DNA of 64,000 nt. Origin: Ridgeia piscesae. Lineage: Eukaryota > Annelida > Polychaeta > Sabellida > Siboglinidae. The notes beneath the pieces were generated by a model. The model was given only the letters and a program-made list of their open reading frames with translations, had not been told where the DNA came from and ran no database searches. Location: contig JAODUO010000860.1 in the NCBI GenBank assembly GCA_025642075.2, forward strand, positions 1 to 64,000, read 5' to 3'. A program made the translations under genes and the position numbers. The number at the start of each line of letters is the position of its first letter. Positions within the stretch are counted from its first letter, which is position 1. Below are positions 52,901 through 64,000 of this stretch, one piece after another.

Positions 52901-53988
52901 CAAGGCGATCTGCCGGAACAAGTTTTCGTGAACTTCGGACGGAAGAGACGAGATTTCGGATGCGTTAAGTTGACGAAGAGGCGGCTTATGAAGATTGTGA
53001 CATTAGTGATAATTAGTGGACGTTAGTAATTAAGGTGTGGTTAAGTTAGTTAGTATAAGAATTATTGGAAAAATAAAACTGATAAACTAAAATGCGTTGT
53101 AGGTTTTTTGTTTCACACGCCTTGGGGAGATCTATTTATACGTAACGAACCAACCAGCAATACCGCTGTGATTGGGACGCAAAAAAGTGCGTTTCGTTTC
53201 GTGAAAGAATGTGTAATTTTTAAGGCCGAGATACACTGATACTGGCCCATTTTGCCCGACCCGTTCTACGACCCGACCAGACGAGACCAGAATCACACGA
53301 TTGTCGTATACAAATATAGTACACGCTATACACTACTTGGACTGACAGCGTTACACTCTAAGCTGACGTGACGTCATAATCATGTCACACTTTAAAGCGA
53401 TGATGCCAGCTCCTAGCTTTTCCTTTTCCATTTAATATTACGTTTCTATGACTAAATACGCATGCTACCAATTAGTTACTCCTAATCAATTTTCGGAACA
53501 ATGTTCGAAATTTGACATATTCCGCCTGCAACAGGTTCAAATGGTAAACAAAACATCCAGTTTCTAAACAAAATTGGTTGGCAATAATACCAAGGTGTTG
53601 ACCGTAATACCTTATGATGTTTCACTTTCGCACGGTCTAGACAGCAGACTTCCAGTTACAAATTACTGCTCGGCCAATTCTAGTCTCAGGAGCCGGGACC
53701 CTCCCTTTAAAACTTTCGACCACGACCGTCTATCACTTCCTAAACCCGGCTGCACTCGATGTAGTAGGAAGTTTTCAAGTTGACGTGATTGTGATGACTT
53801 CGACTATGTCTCTGACACTTCTTATTCAGCTGCGTGGGAACACCACATATCCATATTAAACCACGATAGGTCTTATATAATTTTGTTTTACAAGCAGCCA
53901 ATTTCTTAACATTGATGACTATTTCAAGCCATGCGGGGGCGGGTTTCGTGGGCGAACTAATGTGACATATATAATTATATAACCAACG

Positions 53989-54110
53989 ATGCTGAACGTG
54001 GACATGGACGAGGTGTGCTTGCAACTGCGCAGTTCCGTTGACACCACACAGCTCCGTGCAATGAGCCGCGTCGAATGGCATAAAGGAATAAAACGTATCT
54101 TTGAAATGAC
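53989..54110 (+). CDS. Candidate first coding exon of an unidentified gene
   Basis: ATG followed by MLNVDMDEVCLQLRSSVDTT, QLRAMSRVEWHKGIKRIFEM and a good donor ATGAC|GTAAGC, phase 2. The sequence looks coding (balanced, amphipathic, no low complexity). It joins 59315-59384 in frame. The following 5.2 kb would be intron. Confidence 0.35.
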
Positions 54111-55570
54111 GTAAGCGAACCTCGTATTGTTTGTAATGCGAACATGTTCTTCATGCTATATATAATTTATAATCAGCCACCTTGCATAGTCATACAAGAC
54201 CATGCACGCATTAGAGACCGTGTTACACAGCGGTTTCAAATTCGAGATAGGTTCACACTCGTAAATTAATCTAATGTCTCATAATAAGGACAAATAAATG
54301 TACTAACGTGCATTTTCTTTAAAGCACTTCTGTTCAGGTGATGTAGTGAATTAACTTGGGTCATACTTTAAGTAGACTGAAACATAAGTTTACAAATGCT
54401 AGAACGTGCTCACTTTTACCTGCTAGTATCTTTGGAAATAGGCCTACTGTAGTAGCTTTAAAACCTTGAAAGTGCAAAAAGGTATGTCACGACCAAAATA
54501 GTGGTTAAAGTGGTAACAAATCAATCACGCTGGTCACACAATGCACTAATGGGGCCCAGCACCCCATGACGTCAGGCGTAACAACTGCACCCTATCAGCA
54601 CTGACACCGGACCAAGTATTGTGTTTCTAGGGATTACAGACCGCACGTTTACCACCTGTGGTCAGCTGTGTAATTCTTCACCTTTTACCGTTCACATTTC
54701 CTTTTATCCCGCCTTTATTCTGTGTCGCCACATGGCACAGTACAGGCCACTTATGGTCGCGATTATTATGCGGCTAAATACATTCCGAAGGTGTTAGCGG
54801 TCGGTTTAACGGTAAATTGAATGGAATCTATAATGATCCGAGTAATTTGGAGGATTAGACGTGTGTAGTAGATTGACAATTCTAAGTAGCTTGTTGTACA
54901 GCACTCCTGGTATCAGAGCTCTGTGTTATTAAACACGTATTACACGCCAGCATAGGTTTTGGCTCGACAGGGCAGATTTGACTGGTATGCAGGGCAAGGT
55001 TGGATAGTGTTTGACACATGTTTCATGCTTTGACTTGAGGACACGTACACTTCCAAGCACATCTACGGTTTTGCGTTAGCAACTGTTTTTAATAATATTA
55101 TTACAAGGTGTTTTTTTCTTCAAAATAGTAAACGTATTCTAATAATTTCATCTGGAAATAACCATTGTGACAATGACATTTTCATCGTGTCAAACGTTTC
55201 ATATATTCTCCAACCTGCCTCACTTACTGCTTGGTTTCCCAATAAACGGATGTAGTTGACGTCATGCTGTTCTACGGGTCCTCTTCAAATATGCAAACAT
55301 TTTGTTGGATAAATGATAAACGTGCTGGTATTAATTACTGTGTTGCCGTAGGCAGTTATCTATCCCAGAAGGAGGGGGTCGTGTGAAGACTGGACTTTGG
55401 CTTCAATACTACATTTTCCCTCCTTGTTCCTGTGTATAGTGTATACCAATGTCTAGTCTGTTCCTGGTCGCGTTACGTTTTATTACGCTTTTTACCAACC
55501 CCTACATTCACTTTTAATCTTCTTCTGAAATTATCATACCTCTCTCCAAGTAGTTCTACAATATACGCTG

Positions 55571-55576
<6 letters not shown>

Positions 55577-55646
<70 letters not shown>
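55577..55646. repeat. (TA)n microsatellite
   Basis: TA run immediately before a LINE fragment. Confidence 0.95.
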
Positions 55647-55647
<1 letters not shown>

Positions 55648-55803
55648 CTCCAAAAACCACTCACAGATACGACCTTTGTGGTAGAGTCTGTCTCTCCCGC
55701 ATCGGTCTTTTCAGCCACAGACGACGCTGCTCCAGCCGAGCCGACAGTCAGAACAGTTAAGATGCTTCACCCATGGTCAGCCATGACCGAAGGAGCTACT
55801 ATA

Positions 55804-55868
<65 letters not shown>
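55647..55868 (+). mobile_element. LINE C-terminal zinc-finger fragment with (TA)n tail
   Basis: Reads TPKTTHRYDLCGRVCLSRIG and LFSHRRRCSSRADSQNS then stop. The CxxC...SRIGLxSHxRxC motif is the conserved C-terminal Cys/His knuckle of a LINE group common in invertebrates. A short 3' end and TA run (55802-55868) follow. Only the last about 37 codons remain. Confidence 0.8.
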
Positions 55869-55870
<2 letters not shown>

Positions 55871-58685
55871 CTTACTATTCTCCTCTCCTTTGGTGTTTTC
55901 CCCGCTCTACTTCAATTGGTAATCGCCCCGTTTCCATTATCAACGAGTCATCTGCAAATGCATCATGCGCTTCATTCATCCCAGTAATCATCAGTAACAA
56001 ATGAGGTGTGGTTACATGGGTTCCACTCATAGTATAAGAACTTATGAAGAACAAGTAGAATTTATGCAACCATATTTCATTACAACAGGGTGAATACCTT
56101 CGGTGTATGCACTCATGGGGTGAGGGTCATTGTATGCTCGCATGGGTGTACACTCTCACGGGGTGTACATTCCTTGGCTTTCTCATAATCCGTCAAAACA
56201 TGAGTCACGGCAGGTTATTTTGCAAACCACTTCAAGAGAAAATACAAATAATTAAACTTAACACTTTATATGACCCTTGCATTAGCTTTAGCAATCCAAC
56301 TTATAACGAACCGAAGGAATTCACGGCAAGTGGTTATTGACAGCTTTCCTTGATGATCACATATTGTCACATTTGTTTATAAATAACACACCTGGCAGAC
56401 AAGTGTTTATATAACACCCATGTCCTCTTGAACATATACGACGCAGCCCCTGTTGAAACTCAACATGCATGCGATATACTGCCAAGGCACTCGATGTTCA
56501 AGCCATGCAAAGTAATATCTACAAATGGTTTTAGTTATTTTCTTGAGGTTTGTATTGCCTTTTAGACGGTTGAACGTGGTTGTTATTCTTATTCACATTT
56601 ATTTAATTCATTTAATTTTAATATTGAATAATATATTTAATATATTTAACTTAATTTGCTAATGACTATGGGCGAAGTAAAGGAAGCGGCCATGTTAATT
56701 CAGGTTAAGTCAGAAATGTCGGTACGTTTTCTTCTTAAAGAAGATGCAAGAACAGTTGGTTTATGCAACCCACACTATTTACATAATGTGAAAATATTAA
56801 GTGTTACAAATGACCCTAACCATAACCACGGGTAAGTGTGGTTCTGCTGTGACAAGGCATTCTAACAACGGCTGCCAGGTTTCTACAGTATTGTGGCAAT
56901 TTGCCCAGGTACACTACAAACTATAGTTACAAACATTGGTGTGCAAGAGTTTCTTCATTATGCTAGCTACATGTTTTTGGTGCATGTACATGTCAAGATG
57001 ACTATCTCACGACAGTTAGACAATGTCTAAATGCCACATTTTGACTATGATTAATAACATATTAATAATATACATGTTCGTATGGCATTGATCGTAGATT
57101 ATGTTACTAATATAGTTCAGTTGTGTGTACAACATGTTTCGACACTGAAGACTTGGCGTTGGCTCTGGTGAAAGTATAGCCAGTGTTGCCAAGAGCTTGT
57201 CAGCACTCAATACCGAAGATTTTGACAGTTTCAAAAATAATTACAAGCGTGTGGAAACCTTCCACGTTGCCAATAATGTTGTTGTCATTTGGAGTAACAC
57301 AGTTGTTTTTCACTCGTTTTTAGTGATATATTTATTCAGCATGTTCAATTACAATAATAATAAGAAAATTAACAATAAGAAGACGTGTAGAGTAAATAAA
57401 ATAAAAAAAAGTCAATTCATACGCGCTAAAAACAACTAATAAATTAGTAAACGGTGAAATGTGTCCACGTTGTCATTATCGCGATAATTTTTTTAAGATG
57501 TAATGTAATCATGCTAATGTTTGCGTTGTGCATTTGATATCACGAGGTGCAATGGTAGAAGACCAGAAGATAAGTTGGCTGTAGGGTATATCCTTTCAGC
57601 TAGTGATGTTTAGCATGCTACCCGTTGAGACTTGAGAGGACTTGTACGCGCGTGTACGTTATCAAATATCACCATGTAGTTTCTCTGTAGCATGCGATAA
57701 CGTGCCGTAAACGTTCTGAAACGAACGACGGCAAGCCATTATATAACCTAACAAATTGCTCTATTCTCTGGTAGTATCTACGAGATCTGAAGCGTGTAAC
57801 GATATCTTATAATTAGCTAGCTAATTATAGAGTACCCTGGGCAGTTCAAATTGAAGAATGTTGATTTGTTGACTTATAATTGTCCAGAAAGAGGAAACCA
57901 TCACTTTTGAGCACAACAAATCACACAGTCACGTAATTGCTGTAGACAGATGCCCCACAAGACTTTAGCCTCCCAAGATCACGTTTTCGTCTTGACAAAA
58001 AAGTTTCTTGTGGTTATAATGACTTGCCATAAAATAAATGTACATACGTAAATCACTAAGCATATGTCAAAATGATAACATCAGTTAAGTATTCTGACTT
58101 TTTGCTCGGTAATGAGGGTTTTTATACTTGTCACACTACTTTCACCTATCAGATCCGGTAAAGTAGTGAAATGGCGCGAAATTGACATTGTGGTTGTTTG
58201 ACTATAACAATTATTGTTGTTATCGTTGTCCAATTATCACAGGAGTGAGAGCAAGTTCTCTTATAACCTTTTAGACATCCCCAAAACCGTCCTAGAGAAA
58301 CAGGTCATGGGATGCTCCAGGGTGTCGCTATGTTAAAGATGTGCACACGTCATTGAGCCAGGTGATCAATAACAGATATGGAGAAAGGCATTGGAATCTA
58401 CCTCAGGGGTAGATTTTAGAATTTATCTTGGTGTGAAGACAGCCTAAGGAACTAGATACGGCAGTCGAAGATTTATCCGACAGGGTGACCGCTTTTCTGA
58501 TTAGATTATGGCCCACCAAAGTAGCACATTTATCTAAATGTTGAATTTTTGAGAGGTGTTATAATGATAGATATTTATTATAAAGTGCAATATCCTTAGA
58601 AATAACAAAACATTGTACTCATTAAGTACTTATATAAATCTGAGTAATGTAAAATGATTATAATAATAAAATATATATGTATATG

Positions 58686-59071
<386 letters not shown>

Positions 59072-59314
59072 CCTCCATCAACAACGTGGCACTTGGAAAT
59101 TAAATGAAGACATAAAATATTGGTGTCATGATTAAAGCATTATTAAACCGGATGATAAATAAGCTCTAACCACACCACTTACGACGAGATATATACCATA
59201 ATTCTTTACCATAATCCTCAATAACATAAATTAGTAGATGCACAGTTTTTTAAACATCGATGATCTGTACTTGACACTTAAGCTTACAAACATTATCGTT
59301 ACACAATTGTACAG

Positions 59315-59384
59315 TAAAAGTGTCACGATGCCTGACACACATAGGGCGTGTGGACGTGTACAAGACCTGGTGGAGTTTGTTGAC
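59315..59384 (+). CDS. Candidate second exon of an unidentified gene
   Basis: After the acceptor ACAATTGTACAG the sequence continues phase 2 from 54110 as TKSVTMPDTHRACGRVQDLV then EFVD, to the donor GAC|GTAAGC. Acceptor, donor and phase all fit, but no family was recognised and no convincing next exon was found. Confidence 0.3.
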
Positions 59385-59429
59385 GTAAGCATTCATCCGT
59401 ACACAATAAATATACAATAATCAGTAGCC

Positions 59430-59830
59430 AGCGGGTCACGGAGGTTTATGATAATGTCCTCCCATGGGGTTATTAAATAGCACTTATCCCTCTACTTATT
59501 GGCGGGAAGCAGTTAGGAAGGGGTGATGACAGGTGGTGGCGAAATCAGGGGAAGAACCCGAGGGCACACGGGGAATTCCTCCTTAGGCGAAGCCATAACA
59601 ATTTTATCTAAATTGGAATGGTTATGGAAGGCTCAAGACGCTGTCCGTGGAGCGAAGTGGCGATAACTCAAGATTAATATAGCGGTGGTCAGGGGCTAGG
59701 GATGATGAATGGGAGGCATGTGTGACGGGGTGGGTGGGCACGGGGAGCCTTTGGTCGCGCGTTAGGGAAGGTGACGGGGGCACGGAGCGAACATCCATCA
59801 GTCCCGAGTCCGCTGCCGTCTCCAGAAGCT
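59430..59830. other. GC-balanced nonrepetitive block
   Basis: A stretch of normal-complexity sequence (GGTGATGACAGGTGGTGGCG and similar) between AT-rich and satellite DNA, without long frames. It could be a regulatory element or an unrecognised exon region. Confidence 0.25.
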
Positions 59831-59849
59831 CGCTCTTGCTAGGTAGGTG

Positions 59850-60034
<185 letters not shown>

Positions 60035-60912
60035 GGTGTGTCTTGTTTGTTAAATATTCGACGTAAAACGTGATATATTTATCCAGGGAGCATACTATTG
60101 TAATTAACTTAATTTGCTACTTCAAAGTTCCAAAATAGTATATACATAATTTTACATCTTACAGATAAAAAACACACCTGCGTGAGTCATTCGACATGCT
60201 CATTACGAACTGGACACTTGCCATTTAATCAGTCTTCAGGCTGGAAATATGACACCGTGATGAACTCTACTGTGATTGTAATTACACTGACTTCGTCCAG
60301 TTGTTGTTTTTTAGTCTACTGCAGCATGTAGAATCATAAATATGTTGTGAATTATGTACACCACGTCCAGTATAGATGAGACGGCAGTATTTATTGCAGG
60401 CACGGTTTGTTTGGGATGTTGCTGCGCTACTGGTCTCATGGCAACACGCAGATGAATAATTAATCTACTACTTGTGGTATCATTAGGATATTCCTCCCTG
60501 TCATAGCGATGTTTAATTTTGCTAAGTAGGCAACATTCCTGCACAGATCTGGTCGTTGATATGATGTGCCGTGTGTGGGAAGGAAAGACTAACCACTTGA
60601 GGCGTGTTTTTGCCCAATCCGCAGTCTAAGCACTGGTAGGTTTTACTTAATATAAAATTGTTGTTTCTCACGGCCACTTTGCGTAATTATGTTTGTCGGT
60701 TCGGAGTATCGTTTTATAGTTATGTTTATGATATCACCGAGGTGTGTCTGTGAATTGTTTGTGTCGTTGCAAGTACGCTTGATTTGTATTTCTGAGTCAT
60801 CTGTGTTTTCTTAATTTCGTTTACGTCAGTTTCTGGCGGTTATGCACTATGTCACAGATGGTTGTATTCATCACGTTGGGGGGGGGGTCAGGTGTGTCGG
60901 GGTGCGGGGTTT

Positions 60913-62013
60913 TGTGCGTATGTGCGTATGTGCGTATGTGCGTATGTGCGTATGTGCGTATGTGCGTATGTGCGTATGTGCGTATGTGCGTTGGTGCGTG
61001 TGTGCGTTGTGTGCGTTGTGTGCGTTGTGTGCGTTGTGTGCGTGTGTGCGTGGTGTGCGTGTGCGTTGTGTGCGTTGTGTGCGTTGTGTGCGTTGTGTGC
61101 GTTCGTGCGTGTGCGTTGTGTGCGTTGTGTGCGTTGTGTGCGTTGTGTGCGTTGTGTGCGTTGTGTGCGTTGTGTGCGTTGTGTGCTTGGTGCGTTGTGT
61201 GCGTTGTGTGCGTTGTGTGCGTTGTGTGCGTTGTGTGCGTTGTGTGCGTGTGTGCGTTGTGTGCGTTGTGTGCGTTGTGTGCGTTGTGTGCGTTGTGTGC
61301 GTTGTGTGCGTTGTGTGCGTTGTGTGCGTTGTGTGTGTGTGCGTTGTGTGCGTTGTGTGCGTTGTGTGCGTTGTGTGCGTTGTGTGCGTTGTGTGCGTTG
61401 TGTGCGTTGTGTGCGTTGTGTGCGTTGTGTGCGTTGTGTGGGTTGTGTGCGTTGTGTGCGTTGTGTGCGTTGTGTTGTGTTGTGTTGTGTTGTGTTGTGT
61501 TGTGTTGTGTTGTGTTGTGTTGTGTTGTGTTGTGTTGTGTTGTGTTGTGTTGTGTTGTGTTGTGTTGTGTTGTGTTGTGTTGTGTTGTGTTGTGTTGTGT
61601 TGTGTTGTGTTGTGTTGTGTTGTGTTGTGTTGTGTTGTGTGCGTTGTGTGCGTTGTGTGCGCTGTGTGCGTTGTGTGCGTTGTGTGCGTTGTGTGCGTTG
61701 TGTGGTGTGTGCGTTGTGTGCGTTGTGTGTTGTGTGCGTTGTGTGCGTTGTGTGCGTTGTGTGCGTTGTGTGCGTTGTGTGCGTTGTGTGCGTTGTGTGC
61801 GTTGTGTGCGTTGTGTGCGTTGTGTGCGTTGTGTGCGTTGTGTGCGTTGTGTGCGTTGTGTGCGTTGTGTGCGTTGTGTGTGGTTGTGTTGTGTTGTGTT
61901 GTGTTGTGTTGTGTTGTGTTGTGTTGTGTTGTGTTGTGTTGTGTTGTGTTGTGTTGTGTTGTGTTGTGTTGTGTTGTGTTGTGTTGTGTTGTGTTGTGTT
62001 GTGTTGTGTTGTG

Positions 62014-62098
<85 letters not shown>

Positions 62099-62180
62099 CA
62101 CGTACGACCGTACATATGTGTGCGTACACATGTGCTTGACCACGCTCGTGCATACATACATACATACATACATACATACG

Positions 62181-62212
<32 letters not shown>

Positions 62213-62231
62213 TGTGCGTGCGAGCGTGCGA

Positions 62232-62266
<35 letters not shown>

Positions 62267-62310
62267 TGTGAGTGTGTGTGTGCGTGTGTGCGTGTGTGTT
62301 CATGTGAGTG
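60913..62310. repeat. 1.4-kb nested GT-rich satellite array
   Basis: Blocks in order: GTGCGTAT octamers (60913-60985); GTGCGTTGT nonamers (about 61000-61470); GTGTT pentamers (61470-61640); nonamers again (61640-61880); pentamers again (61880-62020); (GT)n (62020-62090); short CATA and GTGC blocks to 62310. The plus strand is almost free of A, so every frame stays open for hundreds of codons. These frames are not genes. Confidence 0.97.
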
Positions 62311-63345
62311 CACACATGGCATGCACGGTCAGTGTAATGAGTGATATGTGCATACAAATGCATGCCTATGTGCTTAAGCATGCATTTCATACGCGTCTAT
62401 GTATCATCGATATCTTTATGTGTCTGTATATACGTAATGTTTATGATTGGATTTTTTTTATTTCATCATTTGGCTCCTTGACCCTATGCATACCACTGCT
62501 ATATTAGCCTATATATACATTGGCCTGAACCAGTCAGTTTTCTCTCAAGCGCCATGCTTTTAGGGATCGAATGTTTCTGTTGAACACTGTCTTCTACGCA
62601 TGCACGTTGTGTACTGTTGGGACCTGGTATTTACCCTCCCCCCACACTGTCACCTTGGTAAATACCCGTGAGAAGGGCATAGTGTTGCCTCTAGCTGAAG
62701 CGGAATGTGCTGATGACTGGCTGAGTATTGGAACAGAAGGTCTACTGACAAGTTAGTTGACCCTGTCCATCTTCATATTTTTCCAGATGGTCAGTAGATC
62801 TCAGGTTTGCCGTTGGTCTGACCAGTGTCCAGGCACGCTGCCAGGTAGAGGGCTTTGCTTGTGTTCACCGGTCAATGTTCATTAATTCATAGACACCCCT
62901 GTAGTACAAAATGGAAACATTATTTTGTGCAATGATTGTCTGTGGAATTAAGCAAACTCATTGCTATTTGCATATTTTGTTTATACCAATTTAACGTAGA
63001 CGAAAAACCAGTCTCTGAAATAGAAAGAATAGAGTAACATCATCTGGCTACGGAACGGTTGTACAAATGGGTGATTACATAATAACAGGCAGTGACGCAA
63101 CATTGAATAAATAGAATCGATGCAATGCTTACGTCACAGCCGAATACATAAACATGCCTGTCAGGTTAGCAACATTATAAAGAACCTTGGTTATGCTACA
63201 TCAAAAGCGAATAGCTATACTTTAGATGACGATCACTCCTTTGAGCGCATTCCATCTGCCTTCTAGTCCTCTTTACGTCAGAAGCCATGCTGGTGCATCC
63301 CATTCACTCGCGGTGAATCCCTAGGGTGAAATTTGTTTCACCCCG

Positions 63346-63503
63346 GTCAGTTGCCCTTTTGGTGATTTCAAAAGATAGAGTGAACACAATGTGCCCCGAT
63401 GACAGTGGGGCAGCGGTTGGAAGCTTTTCTGTCAAACCAACTCGTCTTCACAATGCCCGTATTCAGACAATGGCGGAGTTAGTGAACAGTACTCAGTCGC
63501 TTA
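63346..63503 (+). CDS. Possible internal exon, unidentified
   Basis: Open stretch MCPDDSGAAVGSFSVKPTRL, HNARIQTMAELVNSTQSLT between possible acceptors (GGTCAG at 63345 or CAAAAG at 63374) and a donor CTTAC|GTAACC at 63503. Coding-like composition only. The phase does not fit the 59384 donor directly. Confidence 0.2.
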
Positions 63504-64000
63504 CGTAACCAGTAATTGCACTTTCTTCGGCGTCAGCTCAACCGGCTCAACCGGCCTGTCATTATGGCACATCGAGTGAGTTAGGTGTGAGGTAATTACA
63601 GACGAAAACCAACTCTTACAACTTGCTAATTTACTGGTCATTGATCGTTGCTGATAACTTACTCCGGTAGCGTGTAGACAAGATTATTCTGTTACCTCTA
63701 CAAAGTGTTTGAGCTTGGGTTTTGTTTATTGCCCTAGAACCAAACGGTCGTTGGCAAATAGTTATGACACGTCCATTTGGATGTCTAGGACATGTACAAA
63801 TGGTTCTCGTAAATAACAATATTACTGTGTTATATATTGTATTTATATTTAAACGATCTACGTAATTAATATTACTTGGTGTTAGATTTGAAAATAATAT
63901 ATGTTTAAAAAGTGTAGTACGGTTTCTTCTGTATGCCCGCACTTCTGCATTGTACTGTAGCGTTATGGAATTATTTAATTTTTATTTATGAAGTTGTCAT

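Noticed and set aside
60842..62507. Very long open frames (425-552 codons) on both strands
   Set aside because: They arise from GT-only repeats lacking stop trinucleotides; composition is a few residues repeated and all frames are open at once.
62571..62756. 61-codon ORF containing AEAECADDWLSIGTEG
   Set aside because: A possible acceptor exists, but the frame closes without a donor and it does not fit the phase of nearby candidate exons.

Overview
This is a repeat-rich piece of an animal nuclear genome. It has spliced genes with GT-AG introns, recognisable metazoan proteins, many 3' ends of LINE retrotransposons, DNA-transposon remnants, and an unusual amount of micro- and minisatellite. 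No bacterial, viral or organellar genes were seen. The LINE tails and AT-rich introns look like an invertebrate, possibly a mollusc or another lophotrochozoan, but the species cannot be fixed from the sequence.

Layout. Positions 1-3,060 are minisatellites interrupted by a broken LINE. Positions 3,114-9,110 hold a small minus-strand gene of unknown identity: five exons were found, the last in two alternative copies, encoding a short coiled-coil protein. It is arranged head to head, 765 bp apart, with a large plus-strand gene at 9,876-33,523. That gene resolves into 22 exons in continuous frame (about 1,153 codons) and encodes a tectonic-family protein, a component of the ciliary transition zone. 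Its C-terminal two thirds match tectonics, including the hallmark Cys cluster and the C-terminal membrane anchor. The N-terminal third is a long Cys-containing ectodomain and Thr/Pro-rich linker that known tectonics of about 600-700 residues lack. Its introns carry a TTAA-flanked MITE, LINE tails, a 32-bp perfect hairpin, and 40-bp, 35-bp and 32-bp minisatellites. One of these arrays starts exactly at a splice donor and repeats that donor about 38 times.

Positions 33,524-40,748 are noncoding: probable 3' untranslated sequence, microsatellites, an 83-bp tandem repeat, a decayed hAT transposon with terminal inverted repeats, and a GTCGG/GTCGA array next to a short inverted copy of ARMC5 exon 6. 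Positions 40,749-49,234 hold a complete minus-strand ARMC5 (six coding exons, about 1,465 aa; ARM repeats then BTB), a substrate adaptor of CUL3 ubiquitin ligases. Its huge fifth exon contains a coding minisatellite.

Positions 49,235-64,000 are gene-poor. They hold LINE tails, TA/CATA/CAGA arrays, an interstitial telomere-like block, a 1.4-kb nested GT-rich array, and a few low-confidence plus-strand exons (53,989-54,110 and 59,315-59,384, which join in frame) that may belong to a gene continuing outside the window.

The tectonic gene and ARMC5 have no evident functional link. The head-to-head partner of tectonic could share its promoter. Exon models here come only from reading frames, splice-site consensus and phase matching.
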